Origin: Riemerella columbipharyngis
Lineage (GTDB): Bacteria > Bacteroidota > Bacteroidia > Flavobacteriales > Weeksellaceae
Reading direction: 5' to 3'
Length of the DNA: 64,000 nt
NCBI RefSeq assembly: GCF_900101995.1
Contig: NZ_FNAS01000007.1
Coordinates: 32,371-96,370 of the forward strand
Shown: one piece after another, positions 18,765-29,560 of the stretch
How positions within the stretch are numbered: position 1 is the stretch's first letter
How the letters are laid out: each line of letters starts with the position of its first letter
Notes under the pieces: model-generated
The model's database searches: none
Seen by the model: the letters and a program-made list of their open reading frames with translations, nothing else
Told to the model about the DNA's origin: nothing
Translations under genes and position numbers: made by a program

Positions 18765-21563
18765 ATGAATGTAAAATTGCGAGTGCTAGCAGTGGGTACA
18801 GTATTCTTTCTGGGAGCTCAAAGCGTTTTAGCACAAAAAACAAAAAAGGATTCTGTCAAGACAAAAGATCTTGATGAAGTGGTGATGGTCGGGTTTGGCC
18901 GTAAAAAGGCTGTCCAAGAAATTACAGGTGCAACGAGTGTGATGAAAGCAAAATCTATTCAGGATGTACCGGTAACGTCTGTGGATAAAATGTTGCAAGG
19001 TAGAGTGAGTGGTGTGCAAGTAGGATCTGCATCTGGTCAGCCAGGTAGCTCTACTATTGTACGGGTTAGAGGGTTATCATCAATTAATGGTAGAGTTTCC
19101 CCTGTATATGTAGTAGATGGAGTTAGAGTTTCTTCTGGAGATTTGACATCTAACACAGCAACAGCAAATATTTTGTCGTCATTAGATCCAGATTCTATTG
19201 AAAGTATTACTATACTTAAAGATGCAGTTTCTACTGCCGTGTATGGTGCTGATGCCGGTGCTGGTGTTATCGTAATTACAACAAAACAGGGTAAAAAAGG
19301 TAAAGCTAAATTTAACTTAGGTATGAGCCGTGGGGTTAGTTTTAGAGCTGTAGACGGTTATAGAGCATTAACTACTCCGCAATATAAGCAATATCTTTTT
19401 GATGCTATTAAAAATGGATATAATGAAGCAACAGCAACCAACTATATAAATAATAGATTTGATGATACCTATAACACAGATTGGAGAGCTGTAACAGAGC
19501 GTACATCCGGAGCATCTGTAAGCAATATAAACTTAAGTGCTTCTGGAGGTACTGATAGGCTTCAATATTATGTTTCGGGTAATTATTTTGATCAAGATGG
19601 AGTAGTTAAAAATTCTAGCTTCAGCAGATTTTCTTTTAATTCTAAAGTAGATTATCAAGCTACAGATAAATTAAAATTATCATCCTCTACACAGATGGCT
19701 TACAGCAAGCAATCTTCTTTGGCTGGAGGTGCTGCATTTTCGAATCCTATATTGCAACAGTATTTCCTATTACCTACAGACCCTGTGAGAAATCCGGATG
19801 GTACTTACTTTGGTTTGGAAGATAATCAGGTAAGTAATGGATTGTATAACCCAGCAGCATTATTGGAGTATAATAGTATCAAAACGGGTACAGCAAAGGT
19901 TTTTGCAAATTTTTCAGCAGAGTATTCTATACTTAAAAATTTGAGATATAAATTGGTTTTTGCACCGGAATATATTAATATAGAAGAAAATAATTATGCT
20001 AGTCCATTACATGGTGATGGCTTTGCAAATAGAGGGCAAGCAAGAGCAGCATACACTAGATATTTTAATTATAATGTTCAAAATATCTTGAGTTATAGTG
20101 CTAATGCTGGGCTTAATAATTTTGATATCACAGCTATCCAGGAAGCGTATCAGTCGCAGTATTATTACTTATCAGGTTTCGCTCAAAATGTAGGAGCTTT
20201 AGGTTTAGAAACTCTTTCGAATTTTGTAAAGCCGGTTTCTATTGATAATACTAAGAGTACTTCTTCAAGAAATGGGTACGCTCTGACTGGACATTATGAT
20301 TATGATAGATTGGTATTGTTAGATTTATCTTATAGAAGAGATATCTTGTCTAATTTTGTACCAGGTAAGAAAGGCGGAAACTTTTGGTCTGCAGGATTGG
20401 GAATTGATTTGGCAAGGCTACCGTACTTTAAGAATATCAGATCTGTATCTATGCTTAAATTCCGTTCTTCTTATGGTAGGGTAGGAAATGAGGTGAGTAC
20501 ATTGCCTTATGCATTGTATGGTTTTACGAATAGTTATAATAGTAAGCCGGCTATTACTTATTCAGGGGTATACAATCCAAACTTGACATGGGAAACAGTT
20601 TCTCCATTCAATATAGGACTGGATTTTGGTTTCTTTGATAATAGATTTACATTGTCTGCAGAATATTATCATAAAAAAACAGATAATTTAATCTACAATA
20701 TTCCATTATCACCATCTCAAGGTTTGACAAGTTATTTTAATAATATTGGCTCTTTAGTTAATAAAGGTTTTGAAATATCATTTAATGCGGATATTTTCAA
20801 GAATGGTAGAGATGGATTTAACTGGAGCATAGGAGGTAACTTCAATACATTGGATAATAAAGTAACCCAGCTTTATGGAGGAGCTGTTAGAGGCTCGAGT
20901 ACCATCTTGAAAGAAGGAGAGTCGGTTGGAACTTATTATCTTAGAAAATGGGCAGGTGTAGATCCAGATAATGGAAATCCTCTTTGGTATAAAAATGGTG
21001 TAGACGGAGAAACTACCTCAAACTATGGAGAAGCACAACAAGCTGTACAAGGAGCTAGATTCAATAAATATTTTGGAGGGGTCAATACAACTTTGTCTTA
21101 TAAAGGGTTTTCTATAGATGCACAGGCTACTTATGGATTTGGAGGTAAGATATATAATGGGGCTTGGGGACGTTATTTCTTGAGTGATGGTGCGTTCTTA
21201 CATGCACCTTATTCAGGATATTCAGATGCTATGGATTATTGGACTCCTGAAAATCGAAATGCTCAAAATCCAAAACCTGTATATCGAAATGAATCATTGT
21301 CTAATGAACATTCTACTCGTTACTTATTCAAGTCTGATTATATTAGATTAAGTACGGCTAAATTAGCTTATACTTTTGATCGTTCTTTAATAGAAAAATC
21401 AGGATTGTCATCTCTTCAGATTTATCTATCAGGAACTAATATTCTGACTTATAGATTTGATAAGAAATTGAAGCTGGATCCAGAGATTGGTCTAGCAGGT
21501 ACGGCTGATTTGGATCTTCCAATTATGAAAACTTATTCATTAGGTGTTAATATAGGATTTTAA
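18765..21563 (+). CDS. SusC/RagA-type TonB-linked outer membrane protein
   Basis: The 932-residue protein has a signal peptide (about 1-23, ending LAQ), a short linker with the TonB-box-like DEVVMVGFG, a plug (VSGVQVGSASGQPG; VRVRGLSSING) and a barrel ending YSLGVNIGF. It lacks the N-terminal CarboxypepD_reg domain of many SusC proteins. SusC proteins form the pore under a SusD lid and import glycans or peptides. SusD follows 14 bp later. The substrate is unknown, as no glycoside hydrolase or peptidase is in the unit. Confidence 0.93.
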   Translation: MNVKLRVLAVGTVFFLGAQSVLAQKTKKDSVKTKDLDEVVMVGFGRKKAVQEITGATSVMKAKSIQDVPVTSVDKMLQGRVSGVQVGSASGQPGSSTIVRVRGLSSINGRVSPVYVVDGVRVSSGDLTSNTATANILSSLDPDSIESITILKDAVSTAVYGADAGAGVIVITTKQGKKGKAKFNLGMSRGVSFRAVDGYRALTTPQYKQYLFDAIKNGYNEATATNYINNRFDDTYNTDWRAVTERTSGASVSNINLSASGGTDRLQYYVSGNYFDQDGVVKNSSFSRFSFNSKVDYQATDKLKLSSSTQMAYSKQSSLAGGAAFSNPILQQYFLLPTDPVRNPDGTYFGLEDNQVSNGLYNPAALLEYNSIKTGTAKVFANFSAEYSILKNLRYKLVFAPEYINIEENNYASPLHGDGFANRGQARAAYTRYFNYNVQNILSYSANAGLNNFDITAIQEAYQSQYYYLSGFAQNVGALGLETLSNFVKPVSIDNTKSTSSRNGYALTGHYDYDRLVLLDLSYRRDILSNFVPGKKGGNFWSAGLGIDLARLPYFKNIRSVSMLKFRSSYGRVGNEVSTLPYALYGFTNSYNSKPAITYSGVYNPNLTWETVSPFNIGLDFGFFDNRFTLSAEYYHKKTDNLIYNIPLSPSQGLTSYFNNIGSLVNKGFEISFNADIFKNGRDGFNWSIGGNFNTLDNKVTQLYGGAVRGSSTILKEGESVGTYYLRKWAGVDPDNGNPLWYKNGVDGETTSNYGEAQQAVQGARFNKYFGGVNTTLSYKGFSIDAQATYGFGGKIYNGAWGRYFLSDGAFLHAPYSGYSDAMDYWTPENRNAQNPKPVYRNESLSNEHSTRYLFKSDYIRLSTAKLAYTFDRSLIEKSGLSSLQIYLSGTNILTYRFDKKLKLDPEIGLAGTADLDLPIMKTYSLGVNIGF

Positions 21564-21577
21564 TAAAAAAAAATAAA

Positions 21578-22963
21578 ATGTTAAAAATAAAAAATATAAA
21601 AATAGGAGCGTTGGTCTTTGGGCTGGCATTGGTGGGTACATCTTGCAGTAATGATTTTGTCGAAACAAAATTTTATCAAAATATACAACAAGGACCTTTA
21701 ACAGATTTGAGTGCAGTTAGATCTGCCATAAGAGGGGTGTATTTTTCTATGGAAAATACTAGTTACCTTGGTAGAAATTACGAAGTTTATGCAGAGATTA
21801 GATCTGATGAAATGGCTGGTACGGGTCGAACAGGAAGATTCACTACTGTTGCACAATATAAAAATATGCTCTCTAGTGATTCTTATGCTGGAGGAACCTA
21901 TAACCAAATATACGCCGGTGTTTATAAGACTAATATCATTATAAATACAGATGTTAATGCTATACCTGCTGCTCAACAGTCCCAGGTAAAATATATACAA
22001 GGACAGGCTAAAGTATTAAGAGGCTATATGTTCTTTGATTTATTAAGACTTTATGGACAAACCTATACAGGAGGTACACTTGGGGTAGTAACTCCGTTGG
22101 TGAATGATCCTAAGGCTCTCCAAGCAAGAGGAACTATAGAAGAAAATAAAGTTCAGATAGAAAAAGATTTTACTGAGGGATTAGCATTAATGGAAGCCAA
22201 TATTGGTGAATACAATAATGAAGAAGGGAAACAAGAGTTATCTATAGATGCTGCAAAAGGTCTAATGGCAAGATATTTTCTATACAAAGGCGATTATGCC
22301 AAAGTAAGAGATATAGTAAAAAGCTTGTATGGAAAATATTCTGTAATTTCTGCAGATGATTATGTGAGATCATGGACTCAAAATAATTCAAGTCCTAACT
22401 CTATTTTTGAATTTGCTGTAGGGACTCAAGGGGCTTATGGATACACCGGAATACAAAATTTATATTCTCCAAATGGATATGCTAATACAATATTGGCAGA
22501 TGGTTTCGTTTCTAAGTATGAGCCTAAAGATGTAAGATTAAAAGTAATAAACTCAGCAGATGTAAATGATGATAATATAGATGAATACTATTTAACGGGT
22601 AAATATACAGATCCGTCAGGAGCTGATAATATTAAATTTATTCGTTACGAAGAGATTCTTCTAGATGGAGTAGAAGCAGAATTACAAGGAGGAGATGCTG
22701 CATTAGCTTTGAAATATTATAATGATATTTTGACAAATAGAGGTTTATCTGCTGCTACATCTGTCACATTGGAACAACTTAAATTGGAGAGAGCTAAAGA
22801 GTTGTTAGGAGAAGGTTTCAGAGAATGGGATTTACTAAGATGGGGAAATACTAGTTTTGTACCTAATGGTATTGATAAAAGATTATTAGCGTTCCCTATT
22901 CCAAGATCGGAGACTGATATTGCAGGAACTCCGATGGTAGCTAATCCAGGATATGATAACTAG
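21578..22963 (+). CDS. SusD/RagB-type surface lipoprotein
   Basis: The 461-residue protein has a lipoprotein signal with the lipobox Cys in GTSCSND (residue 23), helical TPR-like repeats and the C-terminal SusD segment RAKELLGEGFREWDLLRWG. SusD binds substrate over the SusC channel. It pairs with the SusC gene just upstream and is closed by a strong terminator. Confidence 0.92.
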   Translation: MLKIKNIKIGALVFGLALVGTSCSNDFVETKFYQNIQQGPLTDLSAVRSAIRGVYFSMENTSYLGRNYEVYAEIRSDEMAGTGRTGRFTTVAQYKNMLSSDSYAGGTYNQIYAGVYKTNIIINTDVNAIPAAQQSQVKYIQGQAKVLRGYMFFDLLRLYGQTYTGGTLGVVTPLVNDPKALQARGTIEENKVQIEKDFTEGLALMEANIGEYNNEEGKQELSIDAAKGLMARYFLYKGDYAKVRDIVKSLYGKYSVISADDYVRSWTQNNSSPNSIFEFAVGTQGAYGYTGIQNLYSPNGYANTILADGFVSKYEPKDVRLKVINSADVNDDNIDEYYLTGKYTDPSGADNIKFIRYEEILLDGVEAELQGGDAALALKYYNDILTNRGLSAATSVTLEQLKLERAKELLGEGFREWDLLRWGNTSFVPNGIDKRLLAFPIPRSETDIAGTPMVANPGYDN

Positions 22964-22990
22964 TATTTAGTTTAAATAATTTCTAATTTT

Positions 22991-23020
22991 AAAGGAATCT
23001 GTTTATAAACAGATTCCTTT
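22991..23020 (+). terminator. Strong intrinsic terminator after the first SusC/SusD pair
   Basis: AAAGGAATCTGTTTA and TAAACAGATTCCTTT form a long perfect stem, followed by more T residues. It separates the two SusC/SusD units. Confidence 0.85.
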
Positions 23021-23108
23021 TTTTATGTATAGAATAATAAATTTTGTTTAATAAGGTATATTTAGTCTAATTTGTACTATTATTAGGCTTTTAGGAAGAA
23101 TTGTAGTG

Positions 23109-23142
23109 TTTTTTTTTTTTTTTTTTTTTTAATTTTTTTTTT
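23109..23142. repeat. Homopolymer tract T22-AA-T10 directly before the second SusC
   Basis: Positions 23109-23130 are 22 consecutive T, then AA, then ten T ending at the base before the ATG at 23143. Such a tract is prone to slipped-strand length change. It would lie in the leader or promoter of the second SusC gene, so it could modulate expression or be a phase-variable switch. The exact length may also be affected by sequencing error. Confidence 0.85.
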
Positions 23143-26073
23143 ATGAATGTTAAATCATACGTGTTTACAGCCGGAGCACTCTTCTTTTTAGGGACTCAGG
23201 GGGTGATGGCCCAGAAAACAAAGAAAGACTCTTCTTCTATCAAGACAAAACAGATTGATGAAGTGGTAATGGTAGCTTTTGGAAAGCAAAAAAAAGAAGC
23301 TGTCGTAGGTTCGATTTCTGTAGTAGATTCCAAAGTCTTAAAAAATCAATAAGCTCCGAGTGTATTATCTTCCTTGCAAGGATCTGCTGCGGGGGTTAGT
23401 GTTATTTCTTCCGGAGGTCAGCCGGGAGATAATCCTTCAATCTATATTAGAGGGATAGGCTCGATTAATGCAAGTACCCAGCCGTTGATAGTTCTGGACG
23501 GAGTACCTTATAGTGGTAATATCAATAATATTACTCAGGATCAAGTAGAATCGATGACTTTGTTAAAAGATGCTTCATCTACGGCTTTATATGGATCGAG
23601 AGCGGCTAATGGGGTTATTGTAATAACTACGAAAAGTGGTAAGAGAAATTCTAAACCAACTGTTAATATGACTTCGCTGGTAGGAGTTTCTGCACCTGCG
23701 GTAGAACTTTATAAAAAACTAGGAGCCGCCGAATATTTAGAGTATGCTTGGCAAGGGTTAAAAAATAAGTATCAATATACAGATAACAATACAGAGGCAG
23801 AAGCTAGGCAAAAGGCAACAAATGAATTAATTGATAATTTAAAATATAACCCAACGGATAAAGATATGCCAGTGGGCATTGATGGAAAGCTGGTGCCGGG
23901 AACTAAATTATTATGGGATACAGATTGGGAAAAAGCAATTTTAAATAAAGCAGCTTTCAAACAAGAACATAGATTTGATGTTAGCGGAGGTAGCTCTGAT
24001 ACTAGATATTTTATCTCTGCAGATTATTTGAATATGAATGGTTCGGTAAAGACATCTAACTTTGAAAGAGTAGGGGTTAGGATGAATTTAGATTCTAAAG
24101 CTAATAATTGGTTGGATGTAGGGCTTAAATCTGCGTATACTAGTTCAGAGCAAATTTATCCAACACAGTCGGGAGCTACTTATGCGAGTGCCATACAATG
24201 GATAAATAGCGTTGCAAATATATATCCGCTTTATAGGAGAGATGAGAATGGTAACTTTGTATATGATGCTTTTGGTGGAAAAATATACGACTATGGAAAT
24301 AATGGGATTAAGATTAACCAAGGTAGACCTCTTTATGAAAATGAAAATGCAGTAGGAGCTTTATATAACAATCAATCTAGAATTCGTCGTTATAGTTTCC
24401 TTGCTAATGGTTATGCAGAAGCTCATATTACAAAAGATTTTTCGCTAAAATCACAATTGGGATACGAACAGTATGCTAGAGATGATTATGGTTATACGAA
24501 TTATTTAGTTGGTGCTGCGTCTAGCGTTAGTGGAAGAGTATCACAGTATAGAAATTTAGGAAAGACAGTTAACTTTACAAATAGTGCAAATTACAATGCT
24601 AAATTTGGAAACCATGGATTGACAGCACAAGGAATATTTGAAGTGTATCAGTTTACATATGATTATCTAGGTGCACAAGGAACAGGATTCCTTCCTAATG
24701 TATATGAGCTTAATGGTTCGACAAAACCAGAATCTGTAGCAGGATATGTCAATAGAGAAAGGATGGTTTCATATCTTGCTCGTTTAGCATATGATTATAA
24801 TAATAAATATTTTATAGAAGGCTCATTTAGAAGGGACGGGTCTTCCAAATTTTCTCCGGAAACCAGATGGGGTAATTTTTATTCTTTCGGAGGTTCTTGG
24901 ATGATATCTAATGAAAACTTTTTGAAAGGCAGTAAAGTTCTTAACCAGTTGAAATTAAGAGCTTCTTATGGGGAGTTAGGGAATAACTCGGGTATCGGCT
25001 ATTTCCCTTATTTGAGTTTGTTTGATACTGGTTGGAATCAGTTAGATAATACAGGAGTTCTATTAGGTTCGATATCTGATTATTTATTGACATGGGAGAA
25101 AACAGCTTCTTCTAATATTGGATTAGATTTTGGATTTTTCAATAATCGTATTTCTGGAAATATAGATTATTTTGTAAAAAAATCTGTAGATCTAATTTAC
25201 TCCAAACCATTACCAGGATCTACGGGGAATACTTCTATTACAACTAATGTAGGAAGCATCAAAAACTATGGTGTAGAGTTTACTGTAAATACTAAGAACA
25301 TTAAAGCCAAAAACTTTACTTGGAATTCTAATTTCAATATATCTTTTGTGAAAAATAGAATTACTGAGCTTACCCAAAAGTCATTCCTAAACGGTTCTAA
25401 GAGATGGGAGGTGGGAAAATCATTGTATGATTTTTTTATTCCGGTATGGCTAGGGGTAGATTCTGAAGACGGTATGGGAGTTTGGCAAACAAAAACTATA
25501 GAAGCTGATGGAATGGTTACTTACGGAAAAACCAAAAATTATACTGAAGCAAATAGCGAAACAAATAGAGAATATGTAGGAAGCTCTTTGCCAGATTTTA
25601 CTGGAGGTTTTTCTAATTATTTTAAATGGGGTAACTTTGATCTAAATGCTTTATTTAACTTTAGCTTTGGTAGCTATATTTATGATGGTCAGTATGCCGG
25701 ATTGATGTCTGGCTTTTCAACACTTGGTTATCAACAGTCAGTCGATGTGAAAAATGCTTGGACAAAACCAGGAGACAACACAAATGTGCCAATCAATATA
25801 GTTGGTCAAAATAACAATAATTCTACATCTACTAGGTTTTTGTTTAAAAACGACTATATAAGGTTGAAGTCCTTAACTTTTGGATATAATATACCTAAAG
25901 AATTAACCTCTAGTTTCGGAGTATCTAATTTTAGAATATTCCTCCAAGCAGATAATGTATGGACATGGCAAACACACAAGGGGATAGATCCAGAGCAAAG
26001 TATTGCAGGAACGACAAACAATAGATCATATAACCTTAAAACAATTTCTTTAGGATTAAACTTAAACTTTTAA
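23143..26073 (+). pseudogene. SusC/RagA-type outer membrane protein interrupted by an in-frame stop
   Basis: One continuous frame of 976 codons plus stop encodes a SusC protein: signal peptide (ending VMAQ), TonB-box-like DEVVMVAFG, plug and barrel ending LGLNLNF. A TAA at 23350-23352 follows codon 69 (SKVLKNQ). Relatives, as I recall them, have NQQ here, so a single CAA-to-TAA change explains it. The remaining 907 codons are open. Without read-through or reversion only a 69-residue stub is made; a restart at TTG 23374 would lack a signal peptide. The N-terminus closely resembles the upstream SusC, so this is a tandem paralogue. The intact SusD behind it suggests recent loss. Confidence 0.8.
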
Positions 26074-26084
26074 ATAATAAAGTA

Positions 26085-27509
26085 ATGAAGACAATAAAAA
26101 TATATTTTATCGCGCTAATTTCTCTACTATCTGTATTTCAGTCTTGTAGACAAGAGTATTTGAATGAACCAAAACCCACAGATGCTGTTTCTCCAGAGGT
26201 AGTTTATGGATCTAAAGAAGGAGCTACGGCTTTTTTATCGGGTATTTTAAGAAGTACAAGAGGGCAGTATACCTCTACAGATTCAGGAAACTTAACTTCA
26301 TTGTATTTTGCTAGAACAGTTAAAGGGAATGATATTATTCTGTCTGGAAGTTGGTTTTTATTTGATTATGCAAATAATAATAGAGAACCGAATTATAGAA
26401 GACCTGGTTTTACTTGGAACTATTTATATAACATTATTAACAAAATAAATGCGTTTATACAAGGTGTAAGTGAATCTAAATCAATAGCAGAAGAAGATAA
26501 AAAAGCTTTACTGGGACAAGCTTATACAATGAGGGCATGGATGTACTTTGAGCTTAGTTTAGAGTTCCAACATACATATACATATGACCCGAATTTACCG
26601 GCACCACCTATTTACGATATGCCTAATTCTGTAGAAGGAAAAGGAATGTCTACACAAAAGGAGCTTTACGATTTTATCAATGCTGATATACAAAAAGCTC
26701 TTGATATGGGAAGCTTTGATAGGGTAAATAAATCTTATTTTAATAAGCAAATTACTTATGGATTGGCTGCCAGAGTGAACCAAGTGATGGGAAACTGGGT
26801 AAAAGCAGCTGAATATGCTCATGCAGCTTATGGAGGAAATGTAGGTGCGGTATTGGATAGCAGTATGTATGGAAATGGCTTTGACGATATGGATGCAAAT
26901 AAAGAATGGATGCTAGCTATACCACAGAGTTCTGACCAATCAGCGTACTATTGGATCGCTCCTAGTGTATTTATGGATGTGGCTGGAGCAACATATAAAA
27001 ATGGTTTCATTAACAAATCTTTAGTTAATAGTTTTTCAGATACAGATGTTAGAAAGTTGTTTTCAAGTACAGGCCGAACTAATTATTTACAATATTATAC
27101 AACCAAATTTAAATTTTCATTTTCTGCTGATGTAGCATTAATGAGAACGCCTGAGATGATTTTGATAGAAGCAGAAGCATTATATCATACAAATCCAAAT
27201 GCAGCACATGATTTGTTGTATGAATTGCAAGTCAATAGAGATCCGTCTGCTGTTAAATCAACGAATACAGGAGAAGCTCTTTTGAACGAAATTCTTTTAG
27301 AAAGAAGAAAAGAATTGTACGGAGAAATGGGAGTAGAATGGTATGATGCAAAAAGATTAAGAAGAGGGCTTCCTAGAGATCCTTGGCATCGTGTAAATAT
27401 GGCGAATGATCCATTGATGCCAGATGACAAAAGATTTTTCTTGAAAGTGCCACAATCAGAAATTGATGCTAATCCAAATATTCCAGCTTCAGTTAATGAT
27501 GGTAGGTAG
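26085..27509 (+). CDS. SusD/RagB-type surface lipoprotein
   Basis: The 474-residue protein has a lipoprotein signal (lipobox Cys in FQSCRQEYL, residue 21), TPR-like helices and the C-terminal SusD segment LLERRKELYGEMGVEWYDAKR. It would be the substrate-binding lid for the SusC encoded 11 bp upstream. It is intact although its SusC partner carries a stop. Confidence 0.92.
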   Translation: MKTIKIYFIALISLLSVFQSCRQEYLNEPKPTDAVSPEVVYGSKEGATAFLSGILRSTRGQYTSTDSGNLTSLYFARTVKGNDIILSGSWFLFDYANNNREPNYRRPGFTWNYLYNIINKINAFIQGVSESKSIAEEDKKALLGQAYTMRAWMYFELSLEFQHTYTYDPNLPAPPIYDMPNSVEGKGMSTQKELYDFINADIQKALDMGSFDRVNKSYFNKQITYGLAARVNQVMGNWVKAAEYAHAAYGGNVGAVLDSSMYGNGFDDMDANKEWMLAIPQSSDQSAYYWIAPSVFMDVAGATYKNGFINKSLVNSFSDTDVRKLFSSTGRTNYLQYYTTKFKFSFSADVALMRTPEMILIEAEALYHTNPNAAHDLLYELQVNRDPSAVKSTNTGEALLNEILLERRKELYGEMGVEWYDAKRLRRGLPRDPWHRVNMANDPLMPDDKRFFLKVPQSEIDANPNIPASVNDGR

Positions 27510-27529
27510 CAAAATAGTTTAAAATTACC

Positions 27530-27537
27530 TAAATTTG
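27530..27537 (+). promoter_or_regulatory. Candidate -7 element TAAATTTG for the porin gene
   Basis: It matches TAnnTTTG. A transcript starting a few bases downstream would begin within the hairpin that contains the start codon, giving a leader of only about 10-15 bases. Confidence 0.5.
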
Positions 27538-27570
27538 TACCTCATAAAAACTTATGAGGTACTTTTTTTT
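27537..27570 (+). terminator. Perfect 11-bp hairpin plus T8 overlapping the porin start codon
   Basis: GTACCTCATAA (27537-27547), loop AAAC, TTATGAGGTAC (27552-27562), then eight T (27563-27570). It has the form of an intrinsic terminator for the SusC/SusD unit, yet the right arm contains the ATG (27554-27556) of the porin and the T run encodes its first Phe codons. It may both end the upstream message and hide the start codon. Confidence 0.7.
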
Positions 27571-29479
27571 AATATTGGTGCTGTTTTCAGCGTGGGTTAG
27601 CGGTCAGATTCTTGCTCCTGCCAAAAAGGATGTAGGTATAGATGATGTAGTAGTCAATAAAGGGATCAAAGATTCTTTAGAGATTTTTATTCCTACCATC
27701 AAGGACTATCAGTACTTTGCACAATACGGGGAGCGTAAAAGTTTTGATACGGTATTTACTGTTGATAAATCATATCGTTTTACACGGTATAATAATCAAG
27801 ACGATTTTGGAAAGATACCATTTGCAAATATTGGCTCGGGCTTCCAAAATCTTGTTTATAGGACAGATGTACGGCAGAATCTTAGCCTTTTACCCACAAA
27901 CAAATCTCATTCTATTTTAGGGATTGGTGATATTCGTTATTATGATGTAAAATCGCCTACCACTGCATTTGTTTATCATAATGGAGTGAACAACGGAGGT
28001 ACGCTTCAGTCCACCTATACCCAGAATATCAGTAAGAATTTTAATTTTGCATTAGAATATTTGGGGCTTCGTTCGCAGGGGTTTTATAGGAGAAGTTTGG
28101 CGGTGGATAATCATTTTATCGTGGCACTTCATTACCTTACCCCTAATAAAAAATATCAGGCATTCGGGCATTTTGTGAATCAGAATGTCAATAATGAAGA
28201 GTATGGAGGAATAGCTAGTTTGGATAATTATCTTTATGATTCCCGCTTCAAAAATAGGAACAATTTGGAGGTTAATCTTTTGAATTCTAATTCTCGATTT
28301 TCTTCTCGGCGTTTTTATTTAAGTCAAGAGTTTCGTCCGTTTGGGGCACCGTCATTCCCTTTCAAAATCCGAAATACCAGCTATGTACAGTCCAATAAAT
28401 ATTATTTTAGCCAGAATGCTGCAGAGCCTTATTTGGAGAAAATAGGCGGAACATTGATAGAAGGTAAGGATTTGAACAGCTCTAAGTTTTCTAAGGAATA
28501 TGCCAATACGCTGAGTTTGTTGTTTGATAATGAGTACTTCAAGCTGGATGCGGGACTCAAATATCAAAACATTAAGCTCGGAACCAATAATGTCTATTTG
28601 AAAGACAACCCTTATCAGCCTTATACATTTACAGAAAATAGGGTAGGGGTAGAAGGCAATTTGCAAATAAAACTTTGGGATAAGCTATCGCTAAAATCCC
28701 ATTTGGAGATGTCTCGAGGTAAGGCTTTCGGTAATTATATCCACTCTGCAAACCGCCTAAATATAGAACCTATCAAGGGCTATTTTCTAAATGGGGCAGT
28801 AGATTTTCAGTCGGTAGCACCGAGTTTCAACTATTTGGTTAATTCTTCGCCATACCAAAATTATAACTATTTGTGGGCGGATTTTAGCAATCAAAATACT
28901 TTGCACATAGGAGGAGTATTAGGATTAAAATGGTTTGATACCAAGATTTTAGCAGATTATTATCGGATAGACCACTACACTTATTTTGACAGTAGCCGCC
29001 GGCCTCGCCAGAGCAGTGCAGCACTTAATATCTCTCAGATAGGAGGAGAGACTACGCTTAGCTATAGAAAATTTCATCTCAATGGACGTATTTTAGCACA
29101 GACCGCTCTTTCAAATAAAGATTTATTCCCGATGCCGAATTTATTAGGGCGGTTGAATTTCTATTATCAAACCGAAGCTTTCAAAAAAGCGGCAGAGCTG
29201 CAAGCAGGAGTTAAAGTCTATTATTTCTCGTCATTCAAGTCCAGAGCTTACAGTCCGGTGCTTAATGAGTTTGTATTGCCTTCGTCCGATGATTATGTCA
29301 TTGGTGGGCGGCCGATGTCCGATGTGTATTTCAATATGAAAGTGAAGCGGATGTTTGTATTTTTAGAGGCACAGCATCTTAACACTACTTTTATGAAAAA
29401 TCGCTCTTATACGGCACCATACTATCCGGTTTCCGATTTTAGATTAAATATAGGAATTGTCTGGTATCTTTTTTATTAG
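27554..29479 (+). CDS. Bacteroidota 'putative porin' outer membrane protein
   Basis: The 641-residue protein has a signal peptide (MRYFFLILVLFSAWVSGQ) and a predicted barrel rich in alternating aromatic residues, ending LNIGIVWYLFY. The segment around YRFTRYNNQDDFGKIPFANI is characteristic of the Bacteroidota family called putative porin. The function is uncharacterised. The start at 27554 is fixed by the signal peptide. It lies before bshC, with which it shares no obvious role. Confidence 0.8.
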   Translation: MRYFFLILVLFSAWVSGQILAPAKKDVGIDDVVVNKGIKDSLEIFIPTIKDYQYFAQYGERKSFDTVFTVDKSYRFTRYNNQDDFGKIPFANIGSGFQNLVYRTDVRQNLSLLPTNKSHSILGIGDIRYYDVKSPTTAFVYHNGVNNGGTLQSTYTQNISKNFNFALEYLGLRSQGFYRRSLAVDNHFIVALHYLTPNKKYQAFGHFVNQNVNNEEYGGIASLDNYLYDSRFKNRNNLEVNLLNSNSRFSSRRFYLSQEFRPFGAPSFPFKIRNTSYVQSNKYYFSQNAAEPYLEKIGGTLIEGKDLNSSKFSKEYANTLSLLFDNEYFKLDAGLKYQNIKLGTNNVYLKDNPYQPYTFTENRVGVEGNLQIKLWDKLSLKSHLEMSRGKAFGNYIHSANRLNIEPIKGYFLNGAVDFQSVAPSFNYLVNSSPYQNYNYLWADFSNQNTLHIGGVLGLKWFDTKILADYYRIDHYTYFDSSRRPRQSSAALNISQIGGETTLSYRKFHLNGRILAQTALSNKDLFPMPNLLGRLNFYYQTEAFKKAAELQAGVKVYYFSSFKSRAYSPVLNEFVLPSSDDYVIGGRPMSDVYFNMKVKRMFVFLEAQHLNTTFMKNRSYTAPYYPVSDFRLNIGIVWYLFY

Positions 29480-29502
29480 GCTTTAATATCAGGATTATTC
29501 CG

Positions 29503-29510
29503 TAAATTTG
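29503..29510 (+). promoter_or_regulatory. Candidate -7 element TAAATTTG for bshC
   Basis: It matches TAnnTTTG and lies 50 bp before the chosen bshC start. Confidence 0.45.
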
Positions 29511-29560
29511 TAGAAAATATAGACCATATTATAAGGTTGGTAACAACTAAAAAAAAATAT

